Assembly (NCBI GenBank): GCA_045603585.1
Contig: JAZUMK010000027.1
Coordinates: 1 to 64,000, forward strand
From: SFEL01 sp045603585
Lineage (GTDB): Bacteria > Bacillota > Clostridia > Christensenellales > CAG-138
Length of the DNA stretch: 64,000 bases
Direction: 5' to 3'
Positions 50,018 to 58,006 of the stretch are shown piece by piece; the stretch's first letter is position 1; each line of letters begins with the position of its first letter. The notes under the pieces were generated by a model, which saw only the letters and a program-made list of their open reading frames with translations, searched no databases and was not told where the DNA came from. The position numbers and the translations under genes are program-made.

Positions 50018-50572
50018 TTATTCATCCTGAGACTTCTGAGGTTTTTCCGCAGTAAGTGTATTCATAAGATACTTGTAAATATCAACTGAGCTTTCACGCC
50101 AAAGCCTTATGGCGGAGTTTGCTGTTTTGGTATCCGGCATAAGTATCTCGATCGCCAGTACATTGCGGTTGCTTTCCATAGCCTTCAGGGTAACTGTATA
50201 GCCGCCGTCGCAGGCTTCTCTTGCCCTTGCGGAATACTGGGTATCCAGCAGTATCTTATCCCTGCTTTTGTCTGCAAAGTGATCCAGCATATCCCTGCGG
50301 GACTGGGGTATACGCTCCTGAAACATTTCCAGCACCTGCTCTCCCTCGGCTGTCAGCATATACGCCTGACCGAATGCCTTTGGAACTGCTGCCAGCAGAC
50401 CGGATTCTTCCAGCTCGCCAATGGTGGTCTGCAGGTCAAAATACGGTATCAGATCGTACTCCACGCAAAAATCCGCAAATTGATCGCGGGTCATTTCTAT
50501 ATCCAGGCTCTTTATACAATAGAGCACTATAAGCTTGTCTCTGTTGGTTTCGTCATAGAAAAAACCGCCCAT
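50018..50572 (-). CDS. DUF4364 family protein, predicted winged helix
   Basis: A 184-residue cytoplasmic protein of the DUF4364 family of Clostridia. The N-terminal half (about 10-85) looks like a winged helix: KLIVLYCIKSL, then YFDLQTTIGELEESGLL and a turn before YMLTAEGEQVLEMF. The C-terminal half is a mixed alpha/beta domain of unknown role. It may regulate the downstream PopT gene, but that is only inferred from adjacency. The start at 50572 follows AAAGGAG; upstream in-frame codons overlap the tRNA promoter region and are not family-like. Confidence 0.8.
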   Translation of the reverse strand: MGGFFYDETNRDKLIVLYCIKSLDIEMTRDQFADFCVEYDLIPYFDLQTTIGELEESGLLAAVPKAFGQAYMLTAEGEQVLEMFQERIPQSRRDMLDHFADKSRDKILLDTQYSARAREACDGGYTVTLKAMESNRNVLAIEILMPDTKTANSAIRLWRESSVDIYKYLMNTLTAEKPQKSQDE

Positions 50573-50694
50573 TTTTTCTCCTTTCTGTTTGGCATACAAA
50601 AAAATAAAGGGCAAAAAACAGCCTGTATGCCTGAGAAACATTATAACATCATACCGAAAGAATGCAAAGAAGAAACATAATTCTAAATTAATGC

Positions 50695-50722
50695 TTGCAA
50701 AGTTCAAAAAAACATGTATAAT
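50695..50722 (+). promoter_or_regulatory. Promoter of the tRNA-Val / 6S / tRNA-Gln cluster
   Basis: TTGCAA (50695-50700), a 16-bp spacer and TATAAT (50717-50722). tRNA-Val begins 12 nt after the -10 element. Confidence 0.75.
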
Positions 50723-50734
50723 AATACTTGCTTA

Positions 50735-50811
50735 GGGGTTATAGCTCAGCTGGTCAGAGCGCTACGTTGACATCGTAGAGGTCGTTGGTTCGATCCCAAC
50801 TAATCCCACCA
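50735..50811 (+). tRNA. tRNA-Val (anticodon GAC)
   Basis: 77 nt with an encoded CCA. The acceptor GGGGTTA pairs with TAATCCC, the D stem is GCTC/GAGC, and the anticodon stem CTACG/CGTAG encloses TTGACAT. The T loop is TTCGATC. Confidence 0.95.
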
Positions 50812-50812
50812 A

Positions 50813-50982
50813 TATCCTGCGGTGTGCGTCACGTTCCGGATATAAACCCACAGTTTAACATCGGGATTGCACGTTGGCGCAGTGGATGCCACTCGGATTT
50901 ATCCAAGTAAGCAGAAACTCCCACAGCTCACCCACCTGCCGAGAGGCGGGCGTTATAGCGGGGCGAACGGCACCTTGGGATA
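50813..50982 (+). ncRNA. ssrS: 6S RNA (SsrS), regulator of RNA polymerase
   Basis: About 170 nt that fold like 6S RNA. A closing helix joins TATCC/GGATA (50813-50817, 50978-50982) and GGTG/CACC (50821-50824, 50971-50974). An apical arm starts with GGGA/TCCC (50863-50866, 50919-50922) and contains AGTGG/CCACT. Between them lies a large open bubble, the mimic of an open promoter, whose 3' side holds the short hairpin CCTGCC-GAGA-GGCGGG (50935-50950). 6S RNA sequesters the sigma-A holoenzyme. It starts directly after tRNA-Val, so it may be processed from a joint transcript. Confidence 0.78.
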
Positions 50983-51002
50983 AAAGCTTTTACATCAGAT
51001 AT

Positions 51003-51076
51003 TGCGGAATTGTGTAATGGTAGCACCTACGACTCTGACTCGTATTGTCTAGGTTCGAATCCTAGTTCCGCAGCCA
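51003..51076 (+). tRNA. tRNA-Gln (anticodon CTG)
   Basis: 74 nt with an encoded CCA. The acceptor TGCGGAA pairs with TTCCGCA, the anticodon stem TACGA/TCGTA encloses CTCTGAC, and the T loop is TTCGAAT. It reads CAG; a TTG isoacceptor must be encoded elsewhere. Confidence 0.95.
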
Positions 51077-51080
51077 TAAT

Positions 51081-51131
51081 CGGACACCAGTTTTGATACA
51101 ATGCGTATCGAAGCAGGTGTCCGGTTTTTTG
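51081..51131 (+). terminator. Terminator of the tRNA/6S cluster
   Basis: CGGACACC (51081-51088) and GGTGTCCG (51116-51123) form the stem, with an inner GATAC/GTATC helix, followed by a T-run. Confidence 0.85.
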
Positions 51132-51209
51132 TTATTTATTGCAATAATCCAATATAAGATTTAGAATGAACTTGGATTGCATACTTCGTACGCAAGGAGG
51201 TCTTTGAAC

Positions 51210-52889
51210 ATGAAACGAAGCCTTGGTTTGATACTTTCCATCATGATGGTATTAAGTGTCTTAGTTGGTTGTCAACGCAGCATATCTGACCAAACACAGG
51301 AGACACCCGACCCTCAAACAGCTGCTGCGGTTCTCGCTGCAGAAAAAGATGCTGAGTTGCGTGCTGATTTACAAACACGAATCGATGAAATTCTAAACTC
51401 CGAAACAGAGATCGTCCACTCCGACACCTATGTTCTCGGCGAGACCTATACCGGTACTGCCTACTATATCTCCAATGATGGCAACGATGATAACGATGGT
51501 TTGACCCCTGAGACGGCGTGGCAGACCATATCGAAACTTGCTCAGGAAGCCGGCGGCTGGGAAAGAGGGGGTATTCTCAAACCTGGTGATGCGGTTTTTT
51601 TCCGCAGAGGAGACATTTTCCGTGACCAAAATTTTCACCTCGGCACAGATGGCTTAACCTTTTCAGCCTATGGTGAGGGTCCCAAACCCATTTTTACCAC
51701 ATCCTCTGAAAATGGAGCGGGAAAAGAAAAGTGGGAACTTATATATGAAGATGATACAGGCAAGAAGATATGGCAGTTCTATCGAGATATGTCAGATGTT
51801 AGCAGGCTGATTCTCAATGACGGAGAGGTCATTACCACCCGCATATATGAGTTCTATGATGAGAATGGATATATCTCCTGCGAAGCCACAGGCTGGTGGC
51901 AGCATGAGGCAGAAGGCGTTACGCTTTTAGACTCGTTACTTCCGCTGGAAGAATCTATGATTGAGGATTTAACCATCATTAGTAGGCCGGAGCGATTTGA
52001 GGGATGGGATTATATTGATTGCGGAGTCGGGCCTCTTTATTTGCGTTGTGACAGCGGAAATCCAGGTGAACTGTATAATTCTATTGAATTTACAGAATAT
52101 GCAATGAGTTCCAATATTTATCTATGTGCTAGCAACTGTGTTTTTGACAATATCAGCTTTCGCTGTAATGGTAAGAGCTGTATCCAACCAGATAATTGGA
52201 AGGAAATTCAAAATACAGTCATCCAAAACTGTGAGTTTGCCTATGGCGGCTGCACGGTCACATTTTATCGTGAGCGGGAAGACGGCGCCCTTGTTGTGGA
52301 AGTGCAGGGCGATGGTATCTACAACATTGTCAGAAATACCACCGTTCAAAACAACTATTTCCATGACGGACCGACTTCCAGTGTAACATATGAAGGAGAT
52401 AATTTTGACGATAAAGATACTGTAGACGGATACTTTCACTGTTTGAACAACGTGATAATCAATACGAATGGCATTCGTCTGGACAGCACCGCCGATGCAC
52501 TGAAATATTTGGACTCCGTACAGATCTGCGGCAATCAGGTATGGAACACCGGACGTATGGATCAAGGAAAATTGATTTACTCCGAGGGTTCTCTGGTTCT
52601 GATGCCCAACAACTACGGCGAGTGTATCGTTTCGGACAATGTTTTTTATGGTACGGAAAATGGTCATCCTATGAATGCTCTGCTGGATATACTCCTGTAT
52701 GACTTTGAAGAAGCGGGATATACACGTCCACAGTTCCAAAACAACACCTATATTCAGTATGCAGGCCGAAACTTTGGCGATTTTATTATGCAGGGCTCCG
52801 AAACATGGGCAATGGACGACCCGGAATTGCTGACGAAAGCGGCAGAACTGCTGGGTGATACTACTTCCGAATTCTATGTGGTCGAATGA
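51210..52889 (+). CDS. Secreted lipoprotein with predicted parallel beta-helix
   Basis: A 559-residue protein with a signal peptide and lipobox at Cys21 (VLVGCQ). YYISNDGNDDNDGLTPETAW (about 84-103) is the entry motif of pectate-lyase-like right-handed beta-helix proteins. The rest has many short strands with Asn ladders such as NNYFHDG, NNVIINTNG and DNVFYGT. It probably binds or cleaves a polysaccharide outside the cell; no catalytic residues can be named. The start follows AAGGAGG. Codon use is more AT-rich than in neighbouring genes. It stands alone directly after the tRNA/6S terminator, which suggests acquisition next to the tRNA. Confidence 0.8.
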   Translation: MKRSLGLILSIMMVLSVLVGCQRSISDQTQETPDPQTAAAVLAAEKDAELRADLQTRIDEILNSETEIVHSDTYVLGETYTGTAYYISNDGNDDNDGLTPETAWQTISKLAQEAGGWERGGILKPGDAVFFRRGDIFRDQNFHLGTDGLTFSAYGEGPKPIFTTSSENGAGKEKWELIYEDDTGKKIWQFYRDMSDVSRLILNDGEVITTRIYEFYDENGYISCEATGWWQHEAEGVTLLDSLLPLEESMIEDLTIISRPERFEGWDYIDCGVGPLYLRCDSGNPGELYNSIEFTEYAMSSNIYLCASNCVFDNISFRCNGKSCIQPDNWKEIQNTVIQNCEFAYGGCTVTFYREREDGALVVEVQGDGIYNIVRNTTVQNNYFHDGPTSSVTYEGDNFDDKDTVDGYFHCLNNVIINTNGIRLDSTADALKYLDSVQICGNQVWNTGRMDQGKLIYSEGSLVLMPNNYGECIVSDNVFYGTENGHPMNALLDILLYDFEEAGYTRPQFQNNTYIQYAGRNFGDFIMQGSETWAMDDPELLTKAAELLGDTTSEFYVVE

Positions 52890-53036
52890 AAAAGCACGAA
52901 AGTGGAGCCGTTGAGATCGATAATGAAACAATATGCAGTTATAGCGGGAGTGCACAATTTAACGTTTCCCCACACCTTTTAACGATTTATCCGTAGGGTG
53001 TGCATTTCGTATCAAAATAGTTCTCTACTTTCAAGC

Positions 53037-53064
53037 AAAAACGTCCTTATTCAGGGCGTTTTTT
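53037..53064 (+). terminator. Terminator of the lipoprotein gene
   Basis: AAAACGTCCT and AGGGCGTTTT pair with one U-G around TATTC, then a T-run. It lies about 150 nt after the stop, in a 231-bp gap that also holds the CACACC/GGTGTG dyad (52974-53002). Confidence 0.8.
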
Positions 53065-53088
53065 GTTATCTAAAGAACAGATGAAAAT

Positions 53089-53116
53089 CAGGCAGGGATT
53101 TTACCCTGCCTTTCTT
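53089..53116. terminator. Terminator of the TRIC channel gene
   Basis: GGCAGGG (53091-53097) and CCCTGCC (53104-53110) form a 7-bp stem, with a weak T-run on either strand. It lies 10 nt after the channel gene stop. Confidence 0.65.
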
Positions 53117-53120
53117 AGTT

Positions 53121-53783
53121 TTACATGCTCTTGTCTTCGCTGAATTTTACTTTGGGAAGCTTCCAATGGTATCTCGCCGCCATAATCCTTATGGTCAGCA
53201 CAAGACCGACCGATATAAAAGTGCCCAGAATATGCTGCCCCATGCAGACGCTCATCACATAGTACACGCTGCTGCCAAGCATGGAAGCAACGGCGTATAT
53301 ATGCTTAGTCAGAACGTAGGGCTTTTCATTTACCAGCACATCGCGAAGCACGCCGCCGCCTACGCCGGAAAGCATACCCGCAACGATGGAAAGCACTATA
53401 TGCTCAGAAAAACCTGCTGCAGCCGCATTTTCCACGCCTGTAAGAGAAAACACCGCAAGACCCAGCGCATCAAAGAAGTTGTTTATGGTGTCTATGCGCT
53501 CCCTGAGGCCGGTAAATCGCTTTGAATTCACATATGCGATAATGAATACTATAAGGGAGGTCAAAAACGCCGCCAGCATGATCTCAACATTTGAAAAAAT
53601 CAGGGGCGGAATATGTCCGATGATAACATCCCTCATCATTCCGCCGCCTATGGCAGTAATGCATCCGACGGTCAATACGCCAAACAGATCCAATCCGCAG
53701 CTTATACCAACCAGCGAACCGGAAACCGCAAAGGCGATGGTTCCTATCCACTCCATTATTATAAGAATTATGTTGCTTATCAT
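53121..53783 (-). CDS. TRIC-type cation channel family protein (UPF0126/YicG)
   Basis: A 220-residue membrane protein with seven hydrophobic segments built from two UPF0126 repeats. Each repeat has the glycine-rich kink motif: GGGMMRDV near residue 46 and GGGVLRDV near residue 133. Bacterial TRIC homologues form trimeric K+/Na+-permeable channels, although some members of this family may carry other small solutes. GGAGG lies 10 nt before ATG 53783; the frame is open upstream but without family character. It stands downstream of rpe, beyond a terminator. Confidence 0.87.
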   Translation of the reverse strand: MISNIILIIMEWIGTIAFAVSGSLVGISCGLDLFGVLTVGCITAIGGGMMRDVIIGHIPPLIFSNVEIMLAAFLTSLIVFIIAYVNSKRFTGLRERIDTINNFFDALGLAVFSLTGVENAAAAGFSEHIVLSIVAGMLSGVGGGVLRDVLVNEKPYVLTKHIYAVASMLGSSVYYVMSVCMGQHILGTFISVGLVLTIRIMAARYHWKLPKVKFSEDKSM

Positions 53784-53886
53784 ATTACGCTGTCCTCCAA
53801 AAATCAACAGCATGCAGTATACCACAGATTTATTCCTGTAACAATACGGCATCACATCTGCACAGCCCCTGTTTCTGCTTAATTCA

Positions 53887-53916
53887 TCAAAAAAGAGAGA
53901 CATGTGTCCCTCTTTT
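53887..53916 (-). terminator. Terminator of the priA-rpe block
   Basis: A 12-bp stem around a 2-nt centre (53891-53902 with 53905-53916). The one imperfect pair is G-U only on the minus strand, and a T-run follows in that direction. Confidence 0.8.
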
Positions 53917-53924
53917 AAATAGAT

Positions 53925-54572
53925 TTATAGGTTCCTCAGGGTCTGCACAACTTCCATGGGGTTTGCTGCCTTGAACACGCTGCTGCCTGCCACGAGCACG
54001 TTTGCCCCGGCATCAACGCACAGGCGGCCCGTTTCCAGGTTTATGCCGCCGTCTATCTCGATATCCGGATCAGCTCCCATCTCATGTGCCATTTCCTTAA
54101 TGGCGCGAATCTTATGCACTACGGATTGGATAAAGGACTGTCCGCCTGCGCCGGGATTTACGCTCATAAGCAGCACCATATCGCACTCGGGCAGTACATA
54201 ACGCACAGCCTCTGCAGGGGTGGAAGGATTAAGCACTATTCCGCCCTTCATGCCTGCTGCGTGTATGCGCTGCAAAGTGCGGTGAGCGTGCCTGTCGGCT
54301 TCAATATGGAAGGTAAGAATATCTGCGCCCGCATCTCTGAATTGGGTTATGCAGGTCTCGGGATGCTCCACCATAAGATGTACATCGATAGGCAGGGTTG
54401 TATGTTTGCGAAGGGCTCTGCACATTTCATGGCCAAAGGTTATCTGAGGCACAAATGTACCGTCCATCACGTCAAAGTGGATATAATCCGCTCCCCATTT
54501 TTCGCAATCCTCTACCGCTTTGCCCATATTGGCAAAATCTGCCGCAAGAATAGACGGTGCAACCTTAATCAT
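53925..54572 (-). CDS. rpe: Ribulose-phosphate 3-epimerase
   Basis: A 215-residue TIM-barrel enzyme that interconverts ribulose 5-phosphate and xylulose 5-phosphate in the pentose phosphate pathway. It begins APSILAADFANM. Metal and catalytic residues are His32 and Asp34 (HFDVMDG), His65 (DVHLMVEHPE) and the Asp of EIDGGIN. MSVNPGAGGQSF is the phosphate-binding loop. It overlaps the rsgA end by 8 nt and closes the conserved block. Confidence 0.96.
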   Translation of the reverse strand: MIKVAPSILAADFANMGKAVEDCEKWGADYIHFDVMDGTFVPQITFGHEMCRALRKHTTLPIDVHLMVEHPETCITQFRDAGADILTFHIEADRHAHRTLQRIHAAGMKGGIVLNPSTPAEAVRYVLPECDMVLLMSVNPGAGGQSFIQSVVHKIRAIKEMAHEMGADPDIEIDGGINLETGRLCVDAGANVLVAGSSVFKAANPMEVVQTLRNL

Positions 54573-55443
54573 ACCTGTGCCTCCTTTTTTCCTTCAGTTC
54601 TTCTACGAATTTGCAGTATCTTGAATATCGCTCAGGATGTATTTCGCTGCCTATCAGGGGCTTTACGCCGCAGTCAGGCTCTGTAATATGAACACACTCG
54701 GGAAAGCGGCATTCGCCAATATGTTCCCGCATTTCGGGATAGTATTTGCAAAGATCCGCGGGCTCAAGCTCCGCCGTATCCAGAAGGCTGAATCCCGGAG
54801 TATCCAGCATTGCGCCGCCGCACACCTGCCACAGCTGGGCGTGGCGTGTAGTATGGCGGCCTCTGTCTGTTTTTTCGGAAAGCTCGCCCACTGCAAGGCA
54901 CAATTCCGGAGAAAGGGCGTTCATAAGCGAAGATTTGCCCACTGCGGACTGGCCTGCAAAGCAGCATATGTTGTCCTTTATCTCTTCTCTGAGGGCATCC
55001 ATTCCCTCGCCCGTTTCTGCAGAAAGAGAAAGCACTGTATATCCGCATGGACCATATTGAGAAAGGACCGCTTCCCTTATCTCCTCATCCTGTTCATCGC
55101 ACTTATTCAGTATAATTACGGGTATTATGCCTGCCATTTCGCACTGCACCAGCAGCTTATCCGTAAGGGATAAGTCAGGCTTTGGCAATGATGCTGCCAT
55201 TACTATCATAAGCTTATCTACATTTGATACAGCAGGACGAACCAATATGTTTTTGCGAGGAAAGATCTCCAGAAGATATCCTTTGCCCTCCTCCACTACC
55301 TCAAAGGCAACCATATCCCCCGGCACCGGAGAAGTGCCAATCTTTCTGAACTTTCCTCTCGCCTTGCAGACAAACTCGCCCTCATCGGTAAGTACAGTAT
55401 AAAAGCTTCCAATGCCTTTGATTATTCTGCCGCTGTGCTCCAT
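54565..55443 (-). CDS. rsgA: Ribosome small-subunit-dependent GTPase A
   Basis: A 292-residue circularly permuted GTPase for late 30S maturation (B. subtilis CpgA). An N-terminal OB fold (about 1-65) is followed by G4 NKCD, G1 GQSAVGKSS and G3 DTPGF in the permuted order. A C-terminal zinc finger holds the pattern of Cys and His residues in GECRFPECVHITEPDCGV. ATG 55443 is preferred because GAGG lies 5 nt upstream. ATG 55446 overlaps the kinase stop and is also possible. Confidence 0.95.
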   Translation of the reverse strand: MEHSGRIIKGIGSFYTVLTDEGEFVCKARGKFRKIGTSPVPGDMVAFEVVEEGKGYLLEIFPRKNILVRPAVSNVDKLMIVMAASLPKPDLSLTDKLLVQCEMAGIIPVIILNKCDEQDEEIREAVLSQYGPCGYTVLSLSAETGEGMDALREEIKDNICCFAGQSAVGKSSLMNALSPELCLAVGELSEKTDRGRHTTRHAQLWQVCGGAMLDTPGFSLLDTAELEPADLCKYYPEMREHIGECRFPECVHITEPDCGVKPLIGSEIHPERYSRYCKFVEELKEKRRHRYD

Positions 55444-55445
55444 CA

Positions 55446-57290
55446 TCACCTCAGGATAAAGTTTACATTCATGCGCTTCGCTTCAGCGCCATTCACATAT
55501 ACAACACACTCATGCTGGCCGCCGATACGGACATTTGCGGTAAATGCCACAGGTATCTGAGTTCCGCTGTTTACCTTTCCTTCGTACAGCACAAGTTCAA
55601 CGCCATTGTCCTGCACCACAGTTACCACCACAGAGGAATCGTCAGCTTCTATATCCAGATTTACCGCTATATCTGCGCAGTAGCTGCCGAGGTTCTTTCT
55701 GCTGACCCATATCTCAGCAACAGTATCTTCTCCAACGCTCATATTTGCGGCAGGAGACTGCTGCTGAACAGCTTCTTCGGTCACTCCCTCCGCAGGTTCC
55801 ACAAGATGCATCCAAACCCTCTTAACCATGCTCTCCTGCAGCATTTGCAGCGCAGTTGACGTATCCTTGCCAACTACAGATGGCATTTCAATCTGGGGTG
55901 CCTCGCTTCCGCTGATCCAAACATCAACATACTCAAACTCGGATACGCGGCTGTCTGCTTCAGGCACATGGCGCACGATCTGTCCCGCCGGCAAATCCGA
56001 TGTGGGGTCATAGCCAACGCTTCCCATGCTGAGATTTTCCTCTGCCAGCATAAGGGATGCCTCGGTTATGGTACTGCCTACCATATCTGGCACTATCGCA
56101 TACCCGCTGCCTGAGCTCACCTCTACGGTAATGGTGTCCCCTTCCTTGCCGCGTGCTCCATTGAGGGGGCTCTGCTTTGTCACCTGGCCCGCAGGATATT
56201 CCGTACTTATCACATAATCCGATACGGTAAGTGTAAATCCTCTGAGCTCTGCCAGGCTGCGGGCTTCATCAAGGGTTTTACCCTCGAGCGCAGGAACAAG
56301 AAAATCCTCTCCCTTTCCCCTGCCGTCCAGCAGATTTCCTATAACAGCAATACCCGTAACTATAAGGGCAAGGCTGACGATTGCTGCTGAAATCAGCACA
56401 ATCGCCTTGCTGTGATTTTTTGTCTGAACAGGCTTACGCTTGGGCGCAAGCTTTGCAAAGCGGCCCCTGGGCTCCTTGAGGGCCCTGAGCAGATCCTTCT
56501 TCATATCATCTGCGCTGTGATATCTGTCCTCAGAATCCTTTGCCGCGCCCTTCATTACCACGTCGGACAAAGACTGGGGTATTTTTTGATTTATCTCCAC
56601 AGGAGGTATCATTTCTTCCTGAAGATGCTTCAGCGCAACAGTAACGGTGTTTTCCCCGCCAAAGGGTACGGTTCCCGTCAGCATCTCATAAAGCATTACA
56701 GAGCAGGAGTAAATATCGCTTTCAGCGGTAACGTCATCGCCTCTGGCCTGTTCGGGAGAAATATAATGAACAGAGCCTATTACGTTTGTTCCCGCAAAGG
56801 TGCGGGTGGTGGAAGATGCGTCTCTTGCAATGCCAAAGTCCGTAAGCTTTACTGCTCCGGAGGAAATCATTACATTCTGGGGCTTAACATCCCTGTGAAT
56901 TATGCCGTTTTCATGAGCATGCTTCAGCGCATCCAGCACCTGATTTACTATGGACACCGCATCCCTGGGAGAAAGGCATCCGCGAATTTTAATATGTTCT
57001 TTGAGGGTCATGCCCTCAACGTATTCCAGAACTATGTAGCTTACGCCGTTTTCATCCGTACCTGCATCGTACGATTGTACGATATTGGGATGGGACAGCG
57101 ATATTACGGCGTTGGCCTCCCGCTCAAAGCGGCGCAGAAATTCCATGTCATCCTTATGCTCGTCCTTGAGCATCTTGATGGCAACCGCCATATTTGCCTT
57201 CTCGTCAAAGGCCTTATATACATTTGCCATGCCGCCGGAGCCTATAAGGCCATCCAGCCGATACCTTCCGGCAAAAAGTTCCTGATTCAT
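55446..57290 (-). CDS. prkC: PASTA-domain Ser/Thr protein kinase (PrkC/Stk1)
   Basis: A 614-residue membrane kinase that senses muropeptides or lipid II. The kinase domain has the G-loop GSGGMANVY (17-25), Lys39, catalytic Asp134 (HRDVKPQN) and DFG at 151-153. The activation loop is Ser/Thr-rich (DASSTTRTFAGT). A juxtamembrane basic stretch and one membrane segment (about 296-320) lead to three PASTA repeats (about 330-395, 396-462 and 464-530). An Ig-like C-terminal domain follows. ATG 57290 has GAGG at 7 nt, whereas the ATG at 57296 would have 1 nt. It is paired with the PP2C phosphatase gene. Confidence 0.96.
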   Translation of the reverse strand: MNQELFAGRYRLDGLIGSGGMANVYKAFDEKANMAVAIKMLKDEHKDDMEFLRRFEREANAVISLSHPNIVQSYDAGTDENGVSYIVLEYVEGMTLKEHIKIRGCLSPRDAVSIVNQVLDALKHAHENGIIHRDVKPQNVMISSGAVKLTDFGIARDASSTTRTFAGTNVIGSVHYISPEQARGDDVTAESDIYSCSVMLYEMLTGTVPFGGENTVTVALKHLQEEMIPPVEINQKIPQSLSDVVMKGAAKDSEDRYHSADDMKKDLLRALKEPRGRFAKLAPKRKPVQTKNHSKAIVLISAAIVSLALIVTGIAVIGNLLDGRGKGEDFLVPALEGKTLDEARSLAELRGFTLTVSDYVISTEYPAGQVTKQSPLNGARGKEGDTITVEVSSGSGYAIVPDMVGSTITEASLMLAEENLSMGSVGYDPTSDLPAGQIVRHVPEADSRVSEFEYVDVWISGSEAPQIEMPSVVGKDTSTALQMLQESMVKRVWMHLVEPAEGVTEEAVQQQSPAANMSVGEDTVAEIWVSRKNLGSYCADIAVNLDIEADDSSVVVTVVQDNGVELVLYEGKVNSGTQIPVAFTANVRIGGQHECVVYVNGAEAKRMNVNFILR

Positions 57291-57292
57291 GG

Positions 57293-58006
57293 TCATACCT
57301 CGTTAAGTATCAACGCCACGCTGACATTGTCTGTGGAGCCGCCGTAAAGAGCCTCGCTTACCAGTCTTTCGCATGCATCCTTAAGCTCGGATTCCTCTGA
57401 TAGTATTCGGGCGATATCCATATCTCCCAGCCCTGAAGTCAGCCCATCCGTACACAGCAGCAGAATATCGCCGGGCTGCCAGTCTCCGGCAAAAATATCC
57501 GCGGTTTCTTTGCCTGATGTTCCTATGGCGCGGGTTATGATATTGCGCTTGGGATGCACTGCTGCCTGAGCAGGGGTTATGTATCCCGAATCCACCAGCT
57601 CCTGAACATAGGAGTGATCTCGGCTAACCTGAGTGAGAGTGCCTTCGCTGTAATGATAAATGCGGCTGTCTCCGATATTGGCAGCAACATAGTGACTCAT
57701 AAAGGGCATGGCAATAACAGCGGTGGTGCCCATTCCCCTGCATTCGCTGTTATTCAGCGATGCAGCATAAACTGCAGCGTTTGCCGCATCCACCGCCCGC
57801 TCAATCAGCTTTTCGGGAGAAGCCCCACCCTTTTTAATTTCTGATACCATTACTTCCACGGCCATTGCGCTGGCAGTATCCCCCGCCTTGTGGCCGCCCA
57901 TTCCGTCAGCAACAACAGCCAAAGCCACCTCGCTGTGCATGGGTACAAACACAGTGTCCTCATTGTGCTGACGTTTTCCCTTTTCGCTCAGTGCAAAGTA
58001 TTTCAT
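57293..58006 (-). CDS. prpC: PP2C-type protein phosphatase (PrpC/Stp)
   Basis: A 237-residue Mn-dependent phosphatase that reverses PrkC phosphorylation. PP2C motifs are RQHNEDT, VVADGMGGHKAGD, ANIGDSRIYHY, RAIG and LLCTDGLTSGL, with the metal-binding aspartates intact. The ATG at 58006 overlaps the rlmN stop (TGATG) and has GGAGG 7 nt upstream. Its own stop overlaps the kinase start region. Confidence 0.96.
   Translation of the reverse strand: MKYFALSEKGKRQHNEDTVFVPMHSEVALAVVADGMGGHKAGDTASAMAVEVMVSEIKKGGASPEKLIERAVDAANAAVYAASLNNSECRGMGTTAVIAMPFMSHYVAANIGDSRIYHYSEGTLTQVSRDHSYVQELVDSGYITPAQAAVHPKRNIITRAIGTSGKETADIFAGDWQPGDILLLCTDGLTSGLGDMDIARILSEESELKDACERLVSEALYGGSTDNVSVALILNEV

Noticed and set aside
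51081..53120. An insertion sequence or prophage at the tRNA cluster
   Set aside because: No transposase, integrase or other phage gene is present, and I could not find direct repeats of the tRNA 3' end on the far side of the lipoprotein gene.
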